Origin: Trueperella bialowiezensis
GTDB taxonomy: Bacteria; Actinomycetota; Actinomycetes; Actinomycetales; Actinomycetaceae
Length of the DNA: 64,000 nucleotides
Reading direction: 5' to 3'
NCBI RefSeq assembly: GCF_900637955.1
Contig: NZ_LR134476.1
Location: 496,001-560,000, forward strand
Both the position numbers and the translations under genes were made by a program. The notes under the pieces are model-generated. The model was not told where the DNA came from, made no database searches, and worked only from the letters and a program-made list of their open reading frames with translations. The number at the start of each line of letters is the position of its first letter. Within the stretch, counting starts at the first letter, position 1. Below, piece after piece: positions 46,311 to 55,973 of this stretch.

Positions 46311-47220
46311 TGTCGTCCTTCGTTTTCTTCGTGCGATACACATTCACTTTTGTGGCAGAATCCCGGAATTTTCTCTTAGTGCCGCGATCCTGCGTCACGC
46401 CCTCGGAAACCTGGCCACTTGCGTGTTGCTCACCCGCGTCAGCGCCAGGCGCCCGGCCCGCACTCTTCACAGTAGAGCCGGCGTCAGACTCATCTGAGTC
46501 ATTTTCCGAACGCAACCACACGAGCGATCCAATAAGCAAGGCTGTCGCAATCAAAACTGCCGCGAGCGTCAACGGCAAGTTTCGCGATTCCGATTCTTTG
46601 GGACCCACAGGATCTTCATTCGCAGGCTTCACAGAATCAGTATTCGAGATAATGCGCTGGCGCTGAAGAAGAAAATCGCTGGTCGGAACGCCGCCCAACA
46701 AAATTTTCGCCGCGGCAGAATCAGCCGGCTCAATCGTATTTGCCCGCAGTAAAAACCATGCGCTCAGCTCCGGATCCCACATGAGCCGTGCTTCTGTTTC
46801 GCGGGCGACGGTCGAACCAAGGCGGGCATCTCCGCGCACGATCTCATCGCTCGCTATCCCGTCCGTCACATTCACTGATATTGCGCCGACGACGGTATCC
46901 CCATCAGAAATTGGTGCAATCCACCGGGTAGCCGGATCGATCGCTACTTGCCCGCCCGTTTCTTTACCCAGCACAACAGTAGGGGTAGGCGTGCCAATCA
47001 CAAACCCAGCCACTTGTTCCACGCTGTACTCGGGGAAAGCATCGGCACCATACGACCGTACAGTCGCGGATGCCTTGTCCTTAAACCAAGCGTTAACCTC
47101 GGCCGGGATCTCACCCGGCGGGGGCAGAGTCGGCGTGGCGTGGCTCGGCTGCACGGCACCGATCCCCCACCAGACGGTGAGGAACGCGCTTAGCAGTAGT
47201 GACAGCAGCCGGGAGATCAT
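46291..47220 (-). CDS. Secreted/anchored protein of unknown function between tsaE and tsaB
   Basis: 309 residues. A signal peptide (residues 1-28, ending SHA) precedes an extracytoplasmic region of about 190 residues with no recognised domain (PTPTVVLGKETGGQVAIDPA, MWDPELSAWFLLRAN). One membrane helix follows (about residues 218-240) and a hydrophilic cytoplasmic tail of about 70 residues ending KKTKDDSALFDD. Orientation is type I (N-out). It lies 2 bases after tsaE and overlaps tsaB by 20 bases, so it is expressed with the t6A genes, yet nothing in it suggests a tRNA role. I do not recognise the family. Confidence 0.75.
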   Translation of the reverse strand: MISRLLSLLLSAFLTVWWGIGAVQPSHATPTLPPPGEIPAEVNAWFKDKASATVRSYGADAFPEYSVEQVAGFVIGTPTPTVVLGKETGGQVAIDPATRWIAPISDGDTVVGAISVNVTDGIASDEIVRGDARLGSTVARETEARLMWDPELSAWFLLRANTIEPADSAAAKILLGGVPTSDFLLQRQRIISNTDSVKPANEDPVGPKESESRNLPLTLAAVLIATALLIGSLVWLRSENDSDESDAGSTVKSAGRAPGADAGEQHASGQVSEGVTQDRGTKRKFRDSATKVNVYRTKKTKDDSALFDD

Positions 47221-47222
47221 GC

Positions 47223-47738
47223 TTATTCCGCCGTTTCCACAAGGTCGCCAACCGCATCGACAACGCTACGTGCAAGTGCTTCGGCTCTGGGGCCAACAGG
47301 ATTCAACGTCAGCGTACGCGGCTCGTCTGCTGCTAGGTCTGTGCTCGAATCTGCACCTCCGAGCGGCCGGGCGATGTCAATTTCGAGCCGCGAAGACGCT
47401 AAAGATTCCACCTTGCCCGTTCCCCATTCAACAACCGTGAGAGATTCATCGAGCGAGGTATCAAGATCGAGCGCGTCCAGTTCATCCATGGATTCAAGCC
47501 TGTAAGCATCCACGTGGACGAGGTCGAAGCGTCCTTGGTGAATCTGTGCAATGACGAATGTTGGCGATGAGACGTGGCCGCTCACGCCAAGGCCGCGTGC
47601 GATCCCTTGGGTCATCGTCGTCTTCCCTGCCCCAAGTGGCCCGCTGAGCATGACGAGATCACCCGGCATGGCATGGGTTCCGATGGCCTGACCAACCCGG
47701 TGCATTGCTTCAACCGTCGGTGCCACGATCCGCACCAT
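47223..47738 (-). CDS. tsaE: tRNA threonylcarbamoyladenosine biosynthesis ATPase TsaE
   Basis: About 171 residues from the ATG at 47736-47738 (AAAGG upstream). A frame-extending Met at 47807 would add 23 residues rich in Gly and Lys with no ribosome-binding site. Walker A is LSGPLGAGKTTMTQGIA, then SSPTFVIAQIHQG, VHVDAYRLES (Walker B region) and VVEWGTGKVE. TsaE is the ATPase that resets TsaB-TsaD during t6A synthesis. Fourth-from-last in the nnr–rimI operon. Confidence 0.93.
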   Translation of the reverse strand: MVRIVAPTVEAMHRVGQAIGTHAMPGDLVMLSGPLGAGKTTMTQGIARGLGVSGHVSSPTFVIAQIHQGRFDLVHVDAYRLESMDELDALDLDTSLDESLTVVEWGTGKVESLASSRLEIDIARPLGGADSSTDLAADEPRTLTLNPVGPRAEALARSVVDAVGDLVETAE

Positions 47739-47900
47739 AACCACTGCCTTTCTCGGCTTATCGCCATTCTTCCCACGCCCGGCACCCTGCTCGCCGTATG
47801 ACGACATGCTGCCAGCGCTGCCTTGCCCTATTCTACGCGTCTAGCGCCCGGGAACATATTCTCCTTCACTCTGCTGCTGAGGACTAGTTGGGGCGTGCTT

Positions 47901-49016
47901 TTAGCCGCCGACCCTGGGCACCCGCGCGCCGATCCGCGTGACGATCTCGTAGCCGATCGTACCTGCAGCCGCGGCCCAGTCGTCTGCGGTGGGCACGCCG
48001 TCGGCATAATCGCCGAAAAGTACGGCCTTCTGACCAGCAGCAAGATCTTCACCTTCGATAATGAATTGATCCATGCAGATTCGCCCACGAATCGGACACC
48101 GCGCTGCCCCCACTTGCACACTGGCCCTGTTCGAGGCGTGGCGCGGAATCCCGTCCGCATAGCCAAGCGGCACCACGGCCAACCGTGCACGATCCGGGGT
48201 GACGTAAGTATGCCCGTACGAGACGCCGGTTGCGGCGTCAAAATCACGAGCGGTCAGCAGGCTAGCTTCCACGCGCATGACGGCCTGCAACCCGATCTCG
48301 TGAGCAGGCTGAACCTGCGGGTTCGGGCTCACGCCGTAGGTGGCGATCCCTAGACGTACCATGTCGTAGTGCGCGGCTGGATGCCACAGCGTTCCGGCTG
48401 AGGCCGCAAGGTGGAACAGCGACGGCGTGAGCCCACTTTGTTGCGCTATGCCACGCGCCTGCTCGAACGCGTCGATTTGACGCATAGTCTGGCCGCTATC
48501 CGGATCGTCCGCACATGCCAAGTGTGACCACAAGCCGACCACGTCCACCACGCCCTCGGCAGCAAGCCGGGCGATAGTATCGGCGACGTCGGCAAACTCG
48601 GCGAGCGAGAGCCCGCCACGGGCCATACCCGTATCAACTTTGATGTGTACGCGAGCCGTGATACCCGTGGCTCGGGCGGCCGCCTCTATCTCCTCTAAAG
48701 CCCACCGGCTCCCGATCGACAGATCCACATCCGCCCTGAGCGCTCCTGCAAGGTCAGCGCCCGGAGTGAAAATCCACGTCAAAATCCGGGCATGTGGCAA
48801 ATGTTGGCGAAGTTGGAGCGCCTCGGTCAATTGGGCGACCCCAAACCAGTTGATGCCCGCCGCGTGAGCCCATCTGGCAATCCACTCAAGACCATGCCCG
48901 TAAGCATCTGCTTTCACCACGATCATGGCGTCAGCCGCTGTGAGGCTGCGAAGCACGTTGAGGTTGTTCTCGAGCGCGCTTCGCGAGATCAACGCCCGCG
49001 CTGGATAGTCGGTCAC
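47901..49016 (-). CDS. alr: Alanine racemase
   Basis: 371 residues. PLP-binding Lys in IVVKADAYGHGLEWIA near residue 35; the second catalytic base, Tyr, is in GVSYGHTYVTPDRA; C-terminal domain GRICMDQFIIE. It supplies D-alanine for peptidoglycan. The start is GTG, overlapping the stop of the upstream NAD(P)HX repair gene (GTGA). Pairing of alr with nnr and tsaE is common in actinobacteria. Confidence 0.96.
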   Translation of the reverse strand: MTDYPARALISRSALENNLNVLRSLTAADAMIVVKADAYGHGLEWIARWAHAAGINWFGVAQLTEALQLRQHLPHARILTWIFTPGADLAGALRADVDLSIGSRWALEEIEAAARATGITARVHIKVDTGMARGGLSLAEFADVADTIARLAAEGVVDVVGLWSHLACADDPDSGQTMRQIDAFEQARGIAQQSGLTPSLFHLAASAGTLWHPAAHYDMVRLGIATYGVSPNPQVQPAHEIGLQAVMRVEASLLTARDFDAATGVSYGHTYVTPDRARLAVVPLGYADGIPRHASNRASVQVGAARCPIRGRICMDQFIIEGEDLAAGQKAVLFGDYADGVPTADDWAAAAGTIGYEIVTRIGARVPRVGG

Positions 49017-50509
49017 GTCAGTATCCTTTCAATCACCGGCGGGATGTGGGCAGCGATGTCGAGCGCCCTGATTGGTCGCCCAGAGCCTGCCGCGAGCGCG
49101 GCGGCCTGCCCGTGAATGTGCGTGGCAGCTGCAGCCAGCAGGCTCGCCTGGCCAGGTTCACACGCGTGCTCGGCGTTCATGGCGAGCACGGTTCCGATGA
49201 GGCCGGCAAGTACGTCTCCCGCTCCTGCGGTTGCCCGCCACGCGGGCGCACCTCCTTGGGCATACAGCTGACCGCTTGGTGAGGCGATCACGTCTGTTGC
49301 GAATTTTGCGACGACGCTCGCTCCCGTGAGCGTGGCCGCGGTGCGTGCAGCCCACGCGGGCCGAGATTCAACCTCCGCCCGATCCGTTTGCAGGCCGCGA
49401 GCGCTCAGCAACGCTGTGAGTTCGCCAGCATGCGGGGTGAGGACCGCCCATTCGGGAAGTTTGCGCGTATAGGCCAGCTCGATTGCGCCGGCATCGAGGA
49501 CGACGGGAATACCGGCGTCAAGTGCAGCCGTGACCTCGTTAGCCACGCCAGTCAGGTCGTCCAACCCGCTTCCGACTACGAGGCTGTGCACCTGCCCAGA
49601 ACCGGGCACGACCTCCGGATAAGCCTGCACCACGTGCGGGCTGCCACCCCAGTAGCGCACCATGCCGGGCCCAGCCGCGAGCGCTCCGGCCACGCTCAGC
49701 ACACCCGCACCCGGGTAGGTCTGCGAGCCGGTGATCAGGCCGACCACTCCGCGCGTATATTTGTGATCTGCCAGGCCGGGTACGGGCCACAAATCTGCGA
49801 CGTCGGCATCCGATAGCTCGCATACTTCGGCTTGGGCTGGCAGATGCGCGTCAAAGCCGAGGTCAACGACGTCGACATCACCGCACACGTACCTCGCAGG
49901 AGGCAGGAGGTGTGCGGGCTTGGCACACCCGGTGGCAACAGTGAGCGAGGCGGGAAGCACCGGGCCGGGCAGTTCGCCGTCGTCAACACTCACCCCGGAT
50001 GGCACGTCGACGGCGATGATGAACGGTTCGTCGGGGCTGGCGCGGCGTCCGGCGTCGAGTACTGAGATCCACGTGGCGAATGGTTCGCGTGCTGCCCCGC
50101 GCGCGCCGATGCCGAGCAGGCCGTCGATCCAAATGCCACCGTAGGCCGCCCAATCGCGTAGCTCGGCAAGGGACCTGGCCGACGTCGGCTCAACAAGTTC
50201 GATAAGCCGCACGCCTGCCCGCCTAGCCGCGGCGAGCCCGGCGTCGTGAACCGTTCCCGTATACAGCGCGGTCACGTCAAGGCCGCGGTCGGCGAGAAAC
50301 GCGGATGCGAATAGGGCATCTCCCCCGTTGTTGCCCGGCCCCACGAGGGCGAGCACGGTCGAGCCAGGGATCGTAAAACCGCCAGCCCGCAGGTAGCTGA
50401 TTGTCCTGTTCGCGATCGCATACGATGCTCTGCGCATGAGCGGCTCGCCGGCCGCCAACAGCGGCGCTTCAGCAGACCGTACCGCCTCAGCCGAAAACGC
50501 TCGAATCAT
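49013..50509 (-). CDS. nnr: Bifunctional NAD(P)H-hydrate epimerase / ADP-dependent dehydratase
   Basis: 498 residues combining two repair enzymes. The N-terminal YjeF_N epimerase domain (about 1-215) has [22 protein letters not shown]; the C-terminal carbohydrate-kinase-like dehydratase domain (about 235-490) has [29 protein letters not shown], and the catalytic block [18 protein letters not shown]. It converts damaged NAD(P)HX back to NAD(P)H. GGAGTGGA precedes the ATG. First gene of the operon running to rimI; divergent from coaA. Confidence 0.95.
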   Translation of the reverse strand: MIRAFSAEAVRSAEAPLLAAGEPLMRRASYAIANRTISYLRAGGFTIPGSTVLALVGPGNNGGDALFASAFLADRGLDVTALYTGTVHDAGLAAARRAGVRLIELVEPTSARSLAELRDWAAYGGIWIDGLLGIGARGAAREPFATWISVLDAGRRASPDEPFIIAVDVPSGVSVDDGELPGPVLPASLTVATGCAKPAHLLPPARYVCGDVDVVDLGFDAHLPAQAEVCELSDADVADLWPVPGLADHKYTRGVVGLITGSQTYPGAGVLSVAGALAAGPGMVRYWGGSPHVVQAYPEVVPGSGQVHSLVVGSGLDDLTGVANEVTAALDAGIPVVLDAGAIELAYTRKLPEWAVLTPHAGELTALLSARGLQTDRAEVESRPAWAARTAATLTGASVVAKFATDVIASPSGQLYAQGGAPAWRATAGAGDVLAGLIGTVLAMNAEHACEPGQASLLAAAATHIHGQAAALAAGSGRPIRALDIAAHIPPVIERILT

Positions 50510-50608
50510 TCCACTCCCTTCCCTACTCCCCTACTGTACGCCGAATGGTTCGGCTTTGATCTGCCTATTGAACGTGCGAAAGCGCGGCGATCTTGGCAAG
50601 ATTTAAGA

Positions 50609-51544
50609 ATGGCCGATGGAAGTTCCGCTTTTGTTACGTTTTCGCACGACGAATGGGCCGAGCTCGCCCAGAACGCGCCGTTGCCGCTCACCCAGGCTGA
50701 TCTGGACCGACTCTCTTCGCTCGGTGACCCGATCGATTTGCAGGAGGCCGACGCCGTCTACCGGCCACTATCCGCTCTCATGCAAACATATGCGAAACAC
50801 ACCTCTGGCCTGTACCGGGAAACAAGCGCATTCTTCCGCCGTGACGTGGAACGCACGCCGTGGATCGTGGGGATCGCCGGCTCTGTCGCCGTCGGCAAAT
50901 CAACTGCCGCGCGTCTGCTACGCCAGCTACTTTCCCGCTGGCCGCACACACCCAACGTCGACCTCGTGCCCACCGACGGCTTCCTCTACCCGAACGCCGT
51001 CCTCCACGAACGCGGCATCATGGGCCGCAAAGGATTCCCCGAATCCTACGACAGGCGGGCGCTCATCGACTTCCTCCACCGAGTCAAATCCGGCGAAGAG
51101 GAAGTCACCGTTCCCGTCTACGACCACGTCTCCTACGACATCGTGCCCGGCGAAAAGATCGTCATCCGCAAACCAGATATTTTGATCGTCGAAGGCCTCA
51201 ACGTGCTCCAACCGGCACATCCCAAGTCACGATCGCAGCTCACCGTTTCGGACTACTTCGACTTTTCCATCTATCTCGACGCCGCCGAATCCCACCTGGT
51301 TGACTGGTACGTCTCCCGTTTCCGCTCACTACGCTCAACAGCGTTTTCTGACGAACGATCCTACTTCCGCTCGTATGCCAACCTGTCCGATGAGGAAGCC
51401 ACAGCCACGGCGCGGCAAATCTGGTCGTCCATTAACCTGCCCAACTTGCGCGAGAACATTGCCCCCACGCGCTCGCGCGCGAAAGTCATCCTCACGAAAG
51501 GCGCCGACCACCTCATCGAACGCATCCAACTGCGCAAAATCTAG
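50609..51544 (+). CDS. coaA: Pantothenate kinase, type I
   Basis: 311 residues. The P-loop is [15 protein letters not shown] (about residues 88-102), followed by [12 protein letters not shown], the [17 protein letters not shown] block and [13 protein letters not shown], all typical of bacterial type I (CoA-inhibited) enzymes. It phosphorylates pantothenate at the start of CoA biosynthesis. The ribosome-binding site (TTAAGA) is weak. Confidence 0.96.
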   Translation: MADGSSAFVTFSHDEWAELAQNAPLPLTQADLDRLSSLGDPIDLQEADAVYRPLSALMQTYAKHTSGLYRETSAFFRRDVERTPWIVGIAGSVAVGKSTAARLLRQLLSRWPHTPNVDLVPTDGFLYPNAVLHERGIMGRKGFPESYDRRALIDFLHRVKSGEEEVTVPVYDHVSYDIVPGEKIVIRKPDILIVEGLNVLQPAHPKSRSQLTVSDYFDFSIYLDAAESHLVDWYVSRFRSLRSTAFSDERSYFRSYANLSDEEATATARQIWSSINLPNLRENIAPTRSRAKVILTKGADHLIERIQLRKI

Positions 51545-51589
51545 TCAGGCTCGCGGCCTTACTTATCAGCCGGCTGACGCACGCGCCGG

Positions 51590-52918
51590 TTAGAGCGACA
51601 GGCGTTCCTTGACAAGCGCAGCCAAATCTTCAGCCACCTCGTCGGTGAGCTCCTGGGTTTTCGCCTCGACCATCACCCGAATCAGTGGCTCTGTACCCGA
51701 CGCGCGGATCAGCACACGGCCCGCCTCACCCAGTTTCGCTTCCGCCTTGTCCACAGCATCAGAAATCTCATCGACACGCGTCTTGTCGACGTCGGCCACA
51801 TTGATCAGGCGCTGCGGGAGTTCCTCCACGAATGACACCGCCTGCGCGAGCTTTTCTTGCCGGCGAGCAACCTCAGAAGCAATGAGAATTGCGGTCAGCG
51901 TGCCATCGCCCGTCGTCGAATGATCAAGATTAATGACGTGCCCGGACTGCTCGCCACCAAGCACATAGTTACCGGCGAGCATCTCCTCCAACACATACCT
52001 GTCACCCACGCCGGTAATCTTGTAGTTGATGTCCTTTTCCTGCAACGCGAGCCGCAAACCCAGATTCGACATGACGGTGATAACGAGCGTGTTATTGCGC
52101 AACTCCCCGCGCTCTTTCATCGCGAGTGCCAACAGACCCATAATCTGATCGCCGTTGACGAGGTTCCCATAATGGTCAACGGCTAGGCACCGATCGGCGT
52201 CGCCATCAAACGCAAATCCCATATCGGCGTCAGCAGCCTTCACCATTGCTTGCAAACGATGCGTGTGCGTTGAGCCGGAGTTGAGGTTAATGTTGCGGCC
52301 GTCTGGGCTCGCATTAATCACGACGACGTCAGCGCCCAACTCTTGGAACACCTTCGGCGCGACCCGAGAAGCAGCACCATTCGCGCAATCAAGCACGATA
52401 CTCAGCCCCTCCAGCGGCTGGCCACAGCGCACGAGATGATCCATGTACACCCGGTCAGAGACCTCTGACGATTCAGAAATGTGGCCGACGTCCGCGCCAA
52501 CCGGGCGTTCCCACGAATTAGACATGTTCGCTTCAATACGGTCTTCAATCGCGTCGTCGAGCTTAAAGCCTTCCGCGTTAATGAACTTAATGCCGTTATC
52601 CGGCATCGCGTTGTGCGAAGCGGAGATCATGACGCCAAGATCGTAACCACGCTCGGACGTCAGGTAAGCAATTCCGGGTGTGGGGATTTCACGCACGTGC
52701 TCCACATCCACACCTGCCGATGCAAGCCCGGAGCCCACCGCGTGCGAGAGCATCGCCGACGACTGGCGAGTATCACGCCCAATAATCGCCTTCGGCCGCC
52801 CCGTCGCATCCTCCGCAAGGACCCGCGCGGCAGCCTGACCGAGCAGGAGGGAAAACTCCGGAGTGATTTCACGATTCGCAAGCCCGCGAACGCCGTCGGT
52901 TCCAAATAACCGTGCCAT
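51590..52918 (-). CDS. glmM: Phosphoglucosamine mutase
   Basis: 442 residues from the ATG at 52916-52918 (GGAGA 6 bases upstream); a longer frame begins 21 bases earlier. RLFGTDGVRGLANREITPE opens the protein, the phospho-serine loop is VMISASHNAMPDNGIKF, the metal loop is FAFDGDADRCL and the C-terminal phosphate loop RASGTEPLIRVMVEA. It converts glucosamine-6-P to glucosamine-1-P for UDP-GlcNAc. It follows rplM-rpsI, as in many actinobacteria. Confidence 0.97.
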   Translation of the reverse strand: MARLFGTDGVRGLANREITPEFSLLLGQAAARVLAEDATGRPKAIIGRDTRQSSAMLSHAVGSGLASAGVDVEHVREIPTPGIAYLTSERGYDLGVMISASHNAMPDNGIKFINAEGFKLDDAIEDRIEANMSNSWERPVGADVGHISESSEVSDRVYMDHLVRCGQPLEGLSIVLDCANGAASRVAPKVFQELGADVVVINASPDGRNINLNSGSTHTHRLQAMVKAADADMGFAFDGDADRCLAVDHYGNLVNGDQIMGLLALAMKERGELRNNTLVITVMSNLGLRLALQEKDINYKITGVGDRYVLEEMLAGNYVLGGEQSGHVINLDHSTTGDGTLTAILIASEVARRQEKLAQAVSFVEELPQRLINVADVDKTRVDEISDAVDKAEAKLGEAGRVLIRASGTEPLIRVMVEAKTQELTDEVAEDLAALVKERLSL

Positions 52919-53061
52919 ATAGTTCTCCTTCGCATCCACGCACGTTCGCGCGGCGATAACTAGACGCGAAAATTATCGCACGTTTAGCCCACATCTTTGG
53001 CAGGCGCCCCGAAGTTCACGTCAGGTGCGCATGCCGGGAAAGCCGGCCGGTGGGGAAAGCA

Positions 53062-53092
53062 AAGGGCGGCTCCGCCGTGCGGAGCCGCCCTT
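53062..53092 (-). terminator. Terminator of rplM-rpsI
   Basis: A 14-bp stem (aagggcggctccgc / gcggagccgccctt) with a 3-base loop 14 bases past the rpsI stop. On the minus strand it is followed by TGCTTTCCCC. It separates the ribosomal operon from glmM. Confidence 0.75.
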
Positions 53093-53105
53093 GTTCGCTG
53101 ATTCT

Positions 53106-53591
53106 TTAGCGCTTGGAGTACTGCGAAGCCTTACGAGCCTTCTTCAGTCCTGCCTTCTTACGCTCAACTGCGCGGGCGTCGCGTGTGAGGAAGCCAGCCT
53201 TCTTCAGGGCCGGGCGGTTCGCCTCGCGGTCGATCTCGTTGAGTGCACGCGAAATGCCGAGGCGCAGCGCGCCGGCCTGGCCGGACGTGCCGCCACCATG
53301 GATGCGGGCAACAACATCGAAGCGCCCCTTGAGGTCAAGAAGCGTGAACGGATCGTTGACGAGCTGCTGGTGCAGCTTGTTCGGGAAGTAGTCTTCCAGC
53401 GTACGGCCGTTGATCTTCCACTGGCCGGTGCCAGGGAGGAGGCGGACGCGGGCGACCGCTTCCTTACGGCGGCCAAGGCCAGCACCCGGCGCGGTGAGCG
53501 AAGCGCCCTGGCCGGTCTGTTCCTCGGCAGTCTCAGTTGTGTACGAGCTCAGATCTTCGAGCTCTTCAGTTTCGACGGTGGTCTCAGCCAC
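53106..53591 (-). CDS. rpsI: Small ribosomal subunit protein uS9
   Basis: 161 residues with an acidic N-terminal extension of about 35 residues ([20 protein letters not shown]) before the conserved [17 protein letters not shown]. Core motifs [20 protein letters not shown] and the C-terminal [11 protein letters not shown] tail that reaches the P-site tRNA are intact. The start is GTG with GGAGAACC upstream. Co-transcribed with rplM 33 bases upstream. Confidence 0.97.
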   Translation of the reverse strand: MAETTVETEELEDLSSYTTETAEEQTGQGASLTAPGAGLGRRKEAVARVRLLPGTGQWKINGRTLEDYFPNKLHQQLVNDPFTLLDLKGRFDVVARIHGGGTSGQAGALRLGISRALNEIDREANRPALKKAGFLTRDARAVERKKAGLKKARKASQYSKR

Positions 53592-53624
53592 GGTTCTCCT
53601 TACAAATAAAAGTTCTGGCCAGAA

Positions 53625-54068
53625 TTACTTGACTGGCGGCTTGAGTTCAAAAACTTCTGGCTGCTGAGCACTATGTGGGTGCTCGCTGCCACGGTAGATC
53701 TTGAGCTTCTTCAGCTGCGTACGGCCCAGCGTGTTCTTCGGAAGCATGCCCGCGATCGCCTTGTAAACGGCGCGTTCGGGGTTCTCTTCGAGGAGTTCAG
53801 CGTAGGACGTGGCCTTGAGTCCACCCGGGTAACCGGAGTGGCGGTAGGCCATCTTCTGCTCGTGCTTCATGCCGGTCAGGGCGACCTTTTCAGCGTTGAT
53901 AATAATGACGTGGTCACCGCAGTCAACATTCGGCGTGAAGGTCGGCTTATGCTTCCCACGGAGCAGAGGGGCAACCTGAGCTGCCAAGCGGCCAAGAACG
54001 ACGTCGGTGGCGTCGATGACGTACCACTTCGACTCGATGTCTCCAGCCTTCGGTGTAAAAGTGCGCAC
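53625..54068 (-). CDS. rplM: Large ribosomal subunit protein uL13
   Basis: 147 residues. [63 protein letters not shown] and [18 protein letters not shown] are standard uL13 blocks. The start is GTG with AAAAGG upstream. First gene of the rplM-rpsI operon; a promoter-like pair lies about 125 bases upstream. Confidence 0.97.
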   Translation of the reverse strand: MRTFTPKAGDIESKWYVIDATDVVLGRLAAQVAPLLRGKHKPTFTPNVDCGDHVIIINAEKVALTGMKHEQKMAYRHSGYPGGLKATSYAELLEENPERAVYKAIAGMLPKNTLGRTQLKKLKIYRGSEHPHSAQQPEVFELKPPVK

Positions 54069-54364
54069 TTGCGTAGCCTTTTCTTCTATGTCTGGCTAGC
54101 GGGATGGCTTAACCGCTATATGCCAATGGTCAAATCTTGTTCGCCGCGCCCTGTGGAGTGGGAATTGCATCAGGGCACAACGGTTGTCAATTCTAATCGG
54201 CTCTCGGTAACGAGGTCAAAGGTCAATTGCTCTGTGTGGCAAGATTAACCCACGCATGCCCCTCAGCGCGTTCATATCGCGAAAATTTTAAGTCCATATC
54301 CCGAAATCTCTCGTGTGTACCGACTTCTTAGTTTATTGTCTAAGGACATCGTAAGGAGGCTCAC
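54069..54364. other. Divergent leader region between rplM and the AbgT-type gene
   Basis: 296 bases without a gene. The minus-strand promoter candidate for rplM (54190-54219) leaves an untranslated leader of roughly 115 bases that could contain a ribosomal-protein feedback site; I see no clear conserved fold. AAGGAGG for the transporter lies at the right end. Confidence 0.5.
54190..54219 (-). promoter_or_regulatory. Candidate promoter of rplM-rpsI
   Basis: On the minus strand TTGACC (54214-54219) and TAGAAT (54190-54195) are separated by 18 bases, close to the sigma-70 consensus. A second TTGACC lies just upstream. Confidence 0.5.
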
Positions 54365-55903
54365 ATGTCACAGCAATCTAAGACAGCGCCACGCAAAGGT
54401 CTTCTCAACAGGTTCTTAAACTTCGTTGAATGGTCCGGCAATAAGCTCCCGGATCCCATTGTTATTTTCTTCCTCTTGTGCGTGGGTGTTCTCGGCCTAT
54501 CCGCCGTCGCCGGGCTCGCCAACTGGAGTGCGGTCCACCCTGGAACTGGCGAAATAATCACGGCCGTCAATCTTCTATCAACTGACGGCATGCGCCTCGT
54601 GATCGGCGAATCCACAAAGAATTTCGGTGCGTTTCCGCCGCTTGGCATGGTGCTTATCGTCATGCTTGGCATCGGCGTGGCTGAACGTTCAGGGTGGTTT
54701 GAAGTCGCGTTGCAGAATGCGGCCACGTCCGCACCGAAGGTATTGATCATCCCGTCGATCGCGTTCATCGGCTTGCTCGGCAACATTGCTGGCGACGCCG
54801 CTCCCATCGTTTTGCCGCCGCTTGCCGCAATGATTTTCCTCAAGATGGGCTGGCACCCAGTGGCCGGTATCGCGCTCGGTTACGCGTCCGCCACCGGCGG
54901 CTTCGCAGCCAACCTGATGATCGGCATGTCCGACGCCCTCGTCCAAGGTTTCACACAGCCGGCCGCCGAAATGATCGACCCGACCATCACCACGAACGTG
55001 GCCATGAACTGGTACTTCATCGCAGCCTCCGTATTCGTACTACTGCCCGTGTTCTGGTTCGTCACCTCGAAAATCACGATCCCACGGCTTGGCGTCTACA
55101 ACCCAGCCGACGGCGACGACGTCGGGTCCAGCTCCGTTGAGATCAATGCCGCGCAACGGTCTGGAAACCGGTGGGCCTTCGTGTCCATCGCGGTCATGGC
55201 CGTGATCCTCGTTGCCCTATGCATCCCGGAAAACTCGTTCATGCGCAATGCCGAAACCGGCTCGCTGACCACGAATTCGCCACTCATGAACGGTATCGCA
55301 CTGCTGCTTGCCATCTTCTTCTTCGTCCCCGGCCTCATCTACGGCATCAAGGCAGGCACGATTAAGAAGTCTTCGGACGCCACCCGAATGATGACTGAAT
55401 CCATGGCGCAGATGGCATCGTTCATCGTCATCGTGTTCTTCGCCTCGCAGATGCTCGCCTACATCACGGCCTCTAACATGGGCGCGATCTTGGCCGTTCA
55501 CGGAGCCAACCTGCTCAAGGGCCAGCACGGGATTGTGCTCATCCTCGGGATTATCATCATCTCGTCTTTTATCAACATTTTCATCGGTTCGGCCTCGGCA
55601 AAGTGGGCAATCCTCGCGCCGATCTTCGTGCCGATGATGATGCTACTCGACTACCATCCGGCCTTCACGCAGATGATCTACCGGATCGGCGACGGCATCA
55701 CGAACCCGATCACGCCGATGTTCCCCTACTTCGCACTGGTGCTGGCCGTCGCACAGCGCTACGTGAAGAAGATTGGCATGGGCACGTTCATCGCAACGCT
55801 ACTGCCCTACTCGATCGCAGTGGGCGTGGTGTGGACTGCCATGATGATCGTGTGGTACCTGCTCGGCCTGCCACTGGGCCCGGGCGGACCGATCTATCTG
55901 TAG
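54365..55903 (+). CDS. AbgT-family transporter
   Basis: 512 residues, about 12 membrane segments, AAGGAGG before the ATG. AbgT-family features: FVEWSGNKLPDPIVIFFLLC at the N-terminus, LGMVLIVMLGIGVAERSGW, GNIAGDAAPIVLPPLAAMIF, SATGGFAANLMIGMSDAL and SASAKWAILAPIFVPMMMLL (re-entrant loop region). Known members import p-aminobenzoyl-glutamate or export sulfonamides. The next gene encodes an M20 amidohydrolase, the usual partner for cleaving imported aminoacyl compounds, supporting an uptake role. Confidence 0.93.
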   Translation: MSQQSKTAPRKGLLNRFLNFVEWSGNKLPDPIVIFFLLCVGVLGLSAVAGLANWSAVHPGTGEIITAVNLLSTDGMRLVIGESTKNFGAFPPLGMVLIVMLGIGVAERSGWFEVALQNAATSAPKVLIIPSIAFIGLLGNIAGDAAPIVLPPLAAMIFLKMGWHPVAGIALGYASATGGFAANLMIGMSDALVQGFTQPAAEMIDPTITTNVAMNWYFIAASVFVLLPVFWFVTSKITIPRLGVYNPADGDDVGSSSVEINAAQRSGNRWAFVSIAVMAVILVALCIPENSFMRNAETGSLTTNSPLMNGIALLLAIFFFVPGLIYGIKAGTIKKSSDATRMMTESMAQMASFIVIVFFASQMLAYITASNMGAILAVHGANLLKGQHGIVLILGIIIISSFINIFIGSASAKWAILAPIFVPMMMLLDYHPAFTQMIYRIGDGITNPITPMFPYFALVLAVAQRYVKKIGMGTFIATLLPYSIAVGVVWTAMMIVWYLLGLPLGPGGPIYL

Positions 55904-55973
55904 TAATGCCGCAAAGACTCCGGCCACGGGGGCTGCCAAGCGGCGGTATCATCGGAAGAAGAAAGGTGGACTC

